Assembly (NCBI GenBank): GCA_021604925.1
Contig: BQJX01000085.1
Location: forward strand, 1 to 8,586
DNA: 8,586 bases
Origin: Gemmatimonadota bacterium
GTDB taxonomy: Bacteria > ARS69
Direction: 5' to 3'
Every line of letters starts with the position of its first letter. Positions within the stretch are counted from its first letter, which is position 1. Below are positions 5,377 through 8,586 of this stretch, in pieces. Below the pieces are notes generated by a model, which was not told the DNA's origin, did no database searches, and was given only the letters and a program-made list of their open reading frames with translations. The translations under genes and the position numbers were made by a program.

Positions 5377-6201
5377 TTACTTCCTCCTCTTGACGATCAT
5401 CTGGTTCGAAGCCTTCTTCGCCTTCCGCGTCTTGTAGCCCTTGGTCGGCTTGCCCCAGGGCGTACACGGATGGCGACCGCCAGAGGAGCGGCCTTCGCCG
5501 CCGCCCATCGGATGATCCACCGGGTTCATGGCCACGCCACGCACCTTGGGACGTCGCCCGAGCCAGCGGGACCGCCCGGCCTTGCCGATCACGATGTTCT
5601 GGTGATCCTCGTTTCCGACCTGGCCGATCGTGGCGTAACACGCCGCCTGGACCCGTCGGACCTCACCGCTGGGGAGGCGCAACAGGACCAGCTTGCCCTC
5701 CTTGGCCATGAGCTGGGCGAACGTGCCGGCTCCGCGCGCGATCTTGGCTCCCGCTCCGGGGCGCATCTCGATCGCGTGGACCAGCGTACCGAGCTGGACC
5801 TTGGAGAGCGGCAACGCGTTGCCCGTGCGCTGCTCCGCATCCGGTCCGGCCATGAGCTGGTCGTCCACCTTGAGACCGAGCGGCGCGATCATGTAGCGCT
5901 TCTCGCCGTCCGCATACACCAGGAGCGCGATGCGGGCGTTGCGGTTGGGATCGTACTCGATCGTCGAGACGCGCGCGGGAATCCCGTGCTTGTCGCGATG
6001 GAAGTCGATCCGCCGATATGCGCGCTTGTGTCCGCCGCCACGATGGCGCGCGGTCACGTGCCCGTGATGATTGCGGCCGCCGGACTTCTTCAGCGGCTCC
6101 AGCAACGACTTCTCCGGCTTCGACGTGGTGACGTCGGAGAAGTCAGACGTAGTCAGATAACGCCGCGAGGGCGTGTAGGGCTTGTACTTCTTGATTGCCA
6201 T
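5377..6201 (-). CDS. rplB: 50S ribosomal protein L2
   Basis: L2 is one of the most conserved 50S proteins; it binds 23S rRNA near the peptidyl transferase centre and helps join the subunits. From the ATG at 6201 the product is 274 residues, matching the family (E. coli 273). It begins MAIKKYKPYTPSRRYLTTSD. The RNA-binding OB-like part contains RNHHGHVTARHRGGGHKRAY (43-62), and the C-terminal part contains MNPVDHPMGGGEG (225-237). H230 corresponds to the functionally important His229 of E. coli. The second histidine of the common DHPHGGGEG motif is methionine here, a variant I recall from other phyla. The frame is open upstream to 6438, but GAGGAAG before 6201 and homology fix the start. The stop is 2 nt before rpsS. 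Confidence 0.97.
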   Translation of the reverse strand: MAIKKYKPYTPSRRYLTTSDFSDVTTSKPEKSLLEPLKKSGGRNHHGHVTARHRGGGHKRAYRRIDFHRDKHGIPARVSTIEYDPNRNARIALLVYADGEKRYMIAPLGLKVDDQLMAGPDAEQRTGNALPLSKVQLGTLVHAIEMRPGAGAKIARGAGTFAQLMAKEGKLVLLRLPSGEVRRVQAACYATIGQVGNEDHQNIVIGKAGRSRWLGRRPKVRGVAMNPVDHPMGGGEGRSSGGRHPCTPWGKPTKGYKTRKAKKASNQMIVKRRK

Positions 6202-6374
6202 GTCTTCCTCTTCCTTCGTGTCCGCTTCAGCTCGCCTCACCCATCGGCCATTCAGTTCGAAACCCTGCAGGAGGGTAAGGAACCGATCCGGGTCACTCCC
6301 CCCGGGACGGGGGTGATACCCTTCAACGGCACGGACACTGCCACGGGTGCGGCGGCGTGCTCTGGCTGCCCGAG
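6202..6374 (-). other. rplW-rplB spacer, no gene recognised
   Basis: This is the longest gap in the cluster (173 nt); in most S10 clusters rplW and rplB are much closer. The rplB reading frame stays open across it to 6438, but the implied 79 extra residues (rich in Arg, Gly and Pro) resemble nothing in L2, whose normal start is at 6201. The gap contains an imperfect GC-rich stem-loop at 6290-6321 and a small perfect one, ACCCT/AGGGT, at 6262-6276. I see no promoter I could defend and no T-run that would make a terminator. Confidence 0.5.
6290..6321 (-). other. Imperfect GC-rich stem-loop in the rplW-rplB spacer
   Basis: Outer arms GGGT and ACCC (6290-6293, 6318-6321) and an inner run of five C-G pairs enclose a short loop centred near 6305. 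The arms are interrupted by a small internal loop and one T-T mismatch. A variant pairing of TCAC with GTGA plus CCCC with GGGG, using bulges, is also possible. No T-run follows on the coding strand, so intrinsic termination is unlikely. Structural potential is seen in the sequence; function is unknown. Confidence 0.4.
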
Positions 6375-6665
6375 CTACATCTGCTCGAACAGGTCGATCG
6401 TGCTTCCCTCCTGGAGGGTGATGTAAGCCTTCTTCCAATCAGCCCGCTTGCCCTGGTGGGCTCCCATCCGCTTGATCTTGCCGCGGACCGCCACCGTGCG
6501 GACTCCCTTGACCTTCACATCGAAGCGGCTTTCCACCGCGTCCTTGATCTGGATCCGGTTCGAATCGCGAGCGACCTCGAACACGTACTCGTTTCCCACT
6601 TCGCGCGCGATCGTGGCCTTCTCCGTGAGGAGCGGGCGCTTCAGGATCTGCCGGGCGTCCGTCAT
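6375..6665 (-). CDS. rplW: 50S ribosomal protein L23
   Basis: L23 sits beside the exit tunnel and is the docking site for trigger factor and signal recognition particle in studied bacteria. The 96-residue product has the family length. It contains ILKRPLLTEKAT (7-18), NEYVFEVARDSNRIQIKDAVE (25-45, where N25 to E45 is the core strand and helix), VKGVRTVAVRGKIKRMG (52-68) and WKKAYITLQEGSTIDLFE near the end. The start overlaps the rplD stop by 4 nt. A full AGGAGGTG Shine-Dalgarno at 6671-6678, 5 nt before the ATG, lies within the last rplD codons. It is followed by the longest spacer in the window (173 nt) before rplB. Confidence 0.96.
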   Translation of the reverse strand: MTDARQILKRPLLTEKATIAREVGNEYVFEVARDSNRIQIKDAVESRFDVKVKGVRTVAVRGKIKRMGAHQGKRADWKKAYITLQEGSTIDLFEQM

Positions 6666-7288
6666 CCGAGCACCTCCTCGAGGGCCGGGATCGCACTCTT
6701 GACGATCAGTACGTACTCGGCCGAGACCACCGTGTAGGTGTTCGCTTCGCGCGCCGGCATGGCGATCACGTTCGGGATGTTCCGCGTGGCCAGTGCGATG
6801 TTCTCGTCCAGCTCCGGCACGAGAATCAACACCTTGGACATGCCCAGCTCCATCTTGTCCAGGAGCTGCTGAACCGGCTTGGTCTTGGGCTCGGCCGGCG
6901 CGAACTCATCGATGACCACCACTCGGCCCTCGTTGGCCCGGTCCGACAGCGCGGAGCGGAGCGCAAGGCGCCGGATCTTCTTGGGCAGCTTGTAGCTGTG
7001 ATCCCGCGGCTGCGGCCCGAACATGGTGCCACCGCCGACCCAGAGCGGACTGCGGAACGTACCGGCGCGAGCGCGCCCCGTACCCTTCTGCCGCCAGGGC
7101 TTGGAATTGGAGCGATTCACCTCGCCGCGGGTCTTGGTCTTGACCGTGCCCTGGCGCTGGTTCGCCTGGAAGTTCACGACGGCTTCCCACACGACGTGCG
7201 AGTTCGGCTCGATACCGAACACGTCCGCCGGGAGATCCACCGTTCCCGTCTTGTCGCCATTGGCGCTGAATGCGTTTGCAGTTGCCAT
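6662..7288 (-). CDS. rplD: 50S ribosomal protein L4
   Basis: L4 binds 23S rRNA and lines the peptide exit tunnel. In E. coli it also represses the S10 operon by binding the leader upstream of rpsJ. The 208-residue product shows the conserved rRNA-binding loop, RQGTVKTKTRGEVNRSNSKP then WRQKGTGRARAGTFRSP (about 45-81), followed by GGGTMFGPQPRDHSYKLPKK (85-104) and a Rossmann-like C-terminal half with VVVIDEF and KVLILVPELDEN. The ATG at 7288 lies 18 nt after rplC behind a GGGAGG motif. Its TGA overlaps the rplW ATG as ATGA, so the two are probably translationally coupled. There is no tuf-rpsJ leader in which E. coli-type L4 control could act. Confidence 0.97.
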   Translation of the reverse strand: MATANAFSANGDKTGTVDLPADVFGIEPNSHVVWEAVVNFQANQRQGTVKTKTRGEVNRSNSKPWRQKGTGRARAGTFRSPLWVGGGTMFGPQPRDHSYKLPKKIRRLALRSALSDRANEGRVVVIDEFAPAEPKTKPVQQLLDKMELGMSKVLILVPELDENIALATRNIPNVIAMPAREANTYTVVSAEYVLIVKSAIPALEEVLG

Positions 7289-7306
7289 TTCTCTCGTCGC
7301 CTCCCG

Positions 7307-7966
7307 CTAGCCCGTCTTGTACTTCGGGACGCGAACGCCCTTCTTGGTCTTGGAAATCACGATCTCGCCGTTCACCGGACCCGGAACCGCGCCCCGCACC
7401 AGCAGGTAGCCGTTCTCCGGATCCACGCGCACGATCTTGAGATTGCGCACCGTCAACTTGCGGTTGCCCATGTGGCCCGCCATTCTCTTGCCCTTGAACA
7501 CGCGCGAAGGCGACGCACACTGGCCGATGGCTCCCGGCCGGCGCACCGCCATACCGCCGTGGGTCACATCGCCGCGCTGGAAGTTGTGGCGCTTGATCGT
7601 TCCGGCGAATCCGCGGCCCTTGGACGTGCCGCGGACATCCACGGACTCTCCCTCGACGAAGATGTCCTCCATCTTGATCGCCTGGCCCATTTCGTAGCCC
7701 TCCACGGAATCCAGGCGGATCTCCATGAGACGGCGCATGGGCTCGAGACCGGCCTTCTTCAGGTGGCCGGCGCGCGGCTTTCCGGCGCGCTTTTCCGTGG
7801 TCTGGCTGAAACCGATCTGGAGCGCGGAATAGCCATCCGACTCGTCGGTCTTGACCTGAACCACCTTGCAGAGCTCCGCTTCGATCACGGTGACGGGAAC
7901 ACAACTCCCGTCTTCCGAGAACACCTGCGTCATGCCCTTTTTCTTGCCAATCATGGCGTGGATCAT
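7307..7966 (-). CDS. rplC: 50S ribosomal protein L3
   Basis: L3 is an early-assembly protein of the 50S subunit, binding near the 3' end of 23S rRNA; its long loop reaches toward the peptidyl transferase centre. The 219-residue product starts MIHAMIGKKKGMTQVF, carries the family signature VDVRGTSKGRGFAGTIKRHN around residues 109-128, and has the loop segment SRVFKGKRMAGHMGN (154-168). The ATG at 7966 has AAGG 5 nt upstream; the next ATG (residue 5) has no ribosome binding site. The position matching the methylated glutamine of E. coli L3 appears to be alanine (GQCASPSR), so that modification is probably absent here. It lies 92 nt after rpsJ and 18 nt before rplD. Confidence 0.97.
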   Translation of the reverse strand: MIHAMIGKKKGMTQVFSEDGSCVPVTVIEAELCKVVQVKTDESDGYSALQIGFSQTTEKRAGKPRAGHLKKAGLEPMRRLMEIRLDSVEGYEMGQAIKMEDIFVEGESVDVRGTSKGRGFAGTIKRHNFQRGDVTHGGMAVRRPGAIGQCASPSRVFKGKRMAGHMGNRKLTVRNLKIVRVDPENGYLLVRGAVPGPVNGEIVISKTKKGVRVPKYKTG

Positions 7967-8058
7967 GGTGCACCTTTCCTATGGGACCCCTTCACCCGCA
8001 GTTCGCAGGGGGTCATCCCCGATCCGGAGCGTGCCGACACCGATGTGTCGGCGGCGCC
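7967..8058 (-). other. rpsJ-rplC spacer with possible alternative mRNA pairings
   Basis: This 92-nt gap holds no convincing gene. Besides the hairpin at 8033-8052, it has a GACCCC/GGGGTC inverted repeat (7985-7990 with 8009-8014). The segment at 8009-8012 can instead pair with 8017-8020 to form a short GGGG/CCCC hairpin. The two pairings exclude each other and lie just upstream of the rplC ribosome binding site (AAGG, 5 nt before the ATG). This layout would suit translational control, but GC-rich spacers often give such pairings by chance. Confidence 0.3.
8033..8052 (-). other. Stem-loop just downstream of rpsJ
   Basis: A perfect 8-bp inverted repeat (arms GCCGACAC and GTGTCGGC) encloses the 4-nt loop 8041-8044. 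It begins 6 nt after the rpsJ stop. No T-run follows on the minus strand, so it does not look like an intrinsic terminator. It may instead be a transcript-processing, stabilising or regulatory hairpin in the rpsJ-rplC spacer. The inverted repeat is seen directly; any function is inference. Confidence 0.5.
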
Positions 8059-8373
8059 CTAGACCTTCAGTTCGATGTCGACTCCCGCCGGCAGGTCCAG
8101 ACGCTGCAGTGCGTCCACCGTCTGCGGGGTCGAGTTCAGAATGTCGATCAACCGCTTGTGGATCCGTCGCTCGAACTGCTCCCGCGACTTCTTGTCCACG
8201 AAGGGCGAGCGATTGACGGTGTAGATGGTCTTCTTGGTCGGAAGCGGCACCGGCCCCGCAATCCGTGCCCCGGTCCGCTCGGCGGTGCGAACGATCTCCG
8301 CCGCCGACTTGTCCAGGATGATGTGATCGTACGCCTTCAGGCGAATCCGGATCTTCTGGGTCATGCCGCTCAT
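8059..8373 (-). CDS. rpsJ: 30S ribosomal protein S10 (NusE)
   Basis: S10 is a head protein of the 30S subunit. In known systems it also acts as NusE, pairing with NusB in antitermination and contacting NusG. The 104-residue product has the standard family length. It shows the N-terminal beta strand KIRIRLKAYDH (7-17), PLPTKKTIYTVNRSPFVDKK (43-62) in the long loop, and the C-terminal VDALQRLDLPAGVDIELKV. I chose the ATG at 8373 because GGAG sits 5 nt upstream, within the end of tuf; a second ATG three codons later has no Shine-Dalgarno. It opens the ribosomal protein series and is followed by a 92-nt structured spacer before rplC. There is no separate leader between tuf and this gene. Confidence 0.97.
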   Translation of the reverse strand: MSGMTQKIRIRLKAYDHIILDKSAAEIVRTAERTGARIAGPVPLPTKKTIYTVNRSPFVDKKSREQFERRIHKRLIDILNSTPQTVDALQRLDLPAGVDIELKV

Positions 8374-8375
8374 AG

Positions 8376-8586
8376 CTACTCCATGATCTCCGTGACGACG
8401 CCGGCACCGACGGTCCGGCCGCCCTCGCGGATTGCGAACCGCAGTTCTGCTTCCATGGCGATCGGCTGAACCAGAACCACTTCAATCGTCACGTTGTCGC
8501 CCGGCATCACCATTTCCGTACCCTCCGGAAGCGAAACCGAGCCGGTCACGTCCGTGGTGCGGAAGTAGAACTGCGGGCGATAGTTG
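8376..8586 (-). CDS. tuf: Elongation factor Tu, C-terminal end (partial)
   Basis: EF-Tu is the GTPase that delivers aminoacyl-tRNA to the ribosomal A site in the cytoplasm. The last 69 codons and a TAG stop are visible; the rest lies beyond the right edge. The translation contains the domain III signatures YRPQFYFRTTDVTG, MVMPGDN and LRFAIREGGRTVGAGVV, ending in TEIME, which are near-invariant in bacterial EF-Tu. The stop is only 2 nt before the rpsJ ATG, and the rpsJ Shine-Dalgarno lies within the last tuf codons, so the two genes are probably co-transcribed and coupled. This is the usual str-S10 junction, where tuf follows fusA. The GTPase domain is outside the window, so intactness of the gene cannot be judged. 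Confidence 0.97.
   Translation of the reverse strand, partial: NYRPQFYFRTTDVTGSVSLPEGTEMVMPGDNVTIEVVLVQPIAMEAELRFAIREGGRTVGAGVVTEIME

Noticed and set aside
4028..5437. A long plus-strand open frame (469 codons) opposite rpsC, rplV and rpsS.
   Set aside because: It spans three well-supported minus-strand ribosomal protein genes, its product is a His/Leu/Arg-rich composition typical of antisense frames in high-GC DNA, and it matches no family I recognise.
5375..5641. An 89-residue N-terminal extension of S19 running into rplB.
   Set aside because: S19 begins MGRSLKKGP with a perfect Shine-Dalgarno 8 nt upstream of 5374. The upstream stretch is an off-frame reading of rplB.
6202..6438. An N-terminal extension of L2 by 79 residues, since the rplB frame is open that far upstream.
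   Set aside because: L2 homologues start at the MAIKKYKP position, the ribosome binding site precedes 6201, and the extension would overlap the end of rplW with no L2-like sequence.
6906..7973. A minus-strand open frame (355 codons) in another phase across rplC and rplD.
   Set aside because: It overlaps two certain genes out of frame and is low in hydrophobic residues and rich in Gly/Arg/Asp, as expected for an off-frame translation of GC-rich coding DNA.
8033..8052. An intrinsic terminator after rpsJ.
   Set aside because: The stem is perfect, but no T-run follows on the coding strand, and a full termination here would cut the rest of an essential operon.
6998..8062. A plus-strand open frame (354 codons) opposite rplD, rplC and the rpsJ-rplC spacer.
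   Set aside because: It is a mirror of strongly conserved genes on the other strand. The protein has no recognisable domain and has the His/Arg/Leu-rich look of an antisense shadow.

Overview
The window is a high-GC bacterial segment that lies almost entirely within the S10-spc ribosomal protein cluster. Every convincing gene is on the minus strand, so transcription runs from the right end of the window to the left. The order is (tuf)-rpsJ-rplC-rplD-rplW-rplB-rpsS-rplV-rpsC-rplP-rpmC-rpsQ-rplN-rplX-rplE-rpsN-rpsH-rplF-rplR-(rpsE), with tuf cut at the right edge and rpsE cut at the left edge. This is the canonical gene order with nothing inserted, lost or rearranged. I see no RNA gene, mobile element, CRISPR array or accessory gene.

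Right part (about 5090-8586): the C-terminus of EF-Tu is followed after 2 nt by S10, then L3, L4, L23, L2 and S19. Middle (about 2331-5074): L22, S3, L16, L29, S17, L14 and L24. Left part (1-2325): L5, zinc-type S14, S8, L6, L18 and the start of S5. Most junctions are 0-25 nt or are 4-nt stop/start overlaps (rplD/rplW, rplR/rpsE, and possibly rpmC/rpsQ). This fits one long, translationally coupled polycistronic message that supplies stoichiometric 30S and 50S proteins. Only three spacers exceed about 80 nt: rpsJ-rplC (92), rplW-rplB (173) and rpsN-rpsH (90). All three are GC-rich, can form stem-loops and show no gene. No stretch without a gene reaches 300 bases.

The organism is a bacterium with high GC, a four-cysteine zinc S14 as its only rpsN here, tuf directly upstream of rpsJ, an L2 active-site loop reading DHPMGGGEG, and several GTG or TTG starts behind strong Shine-Dalgarno sequences. 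These traits would suit an uncultured FCB-like or Gemmatimonadota-like lineage. That placement is a weak inference; the sequence does not fix the phylum.

For novelty the region is ordinary. The points worth a second look are the Gly/Pro/Arg-repeat N-terminus predicted for S5, the three structured spacers (with no room for an E. coli-type S10 leader), and the start-codon choices for rpsQ, rpsC, rpsN and rpsE. I found no evidence of an undescribed system.
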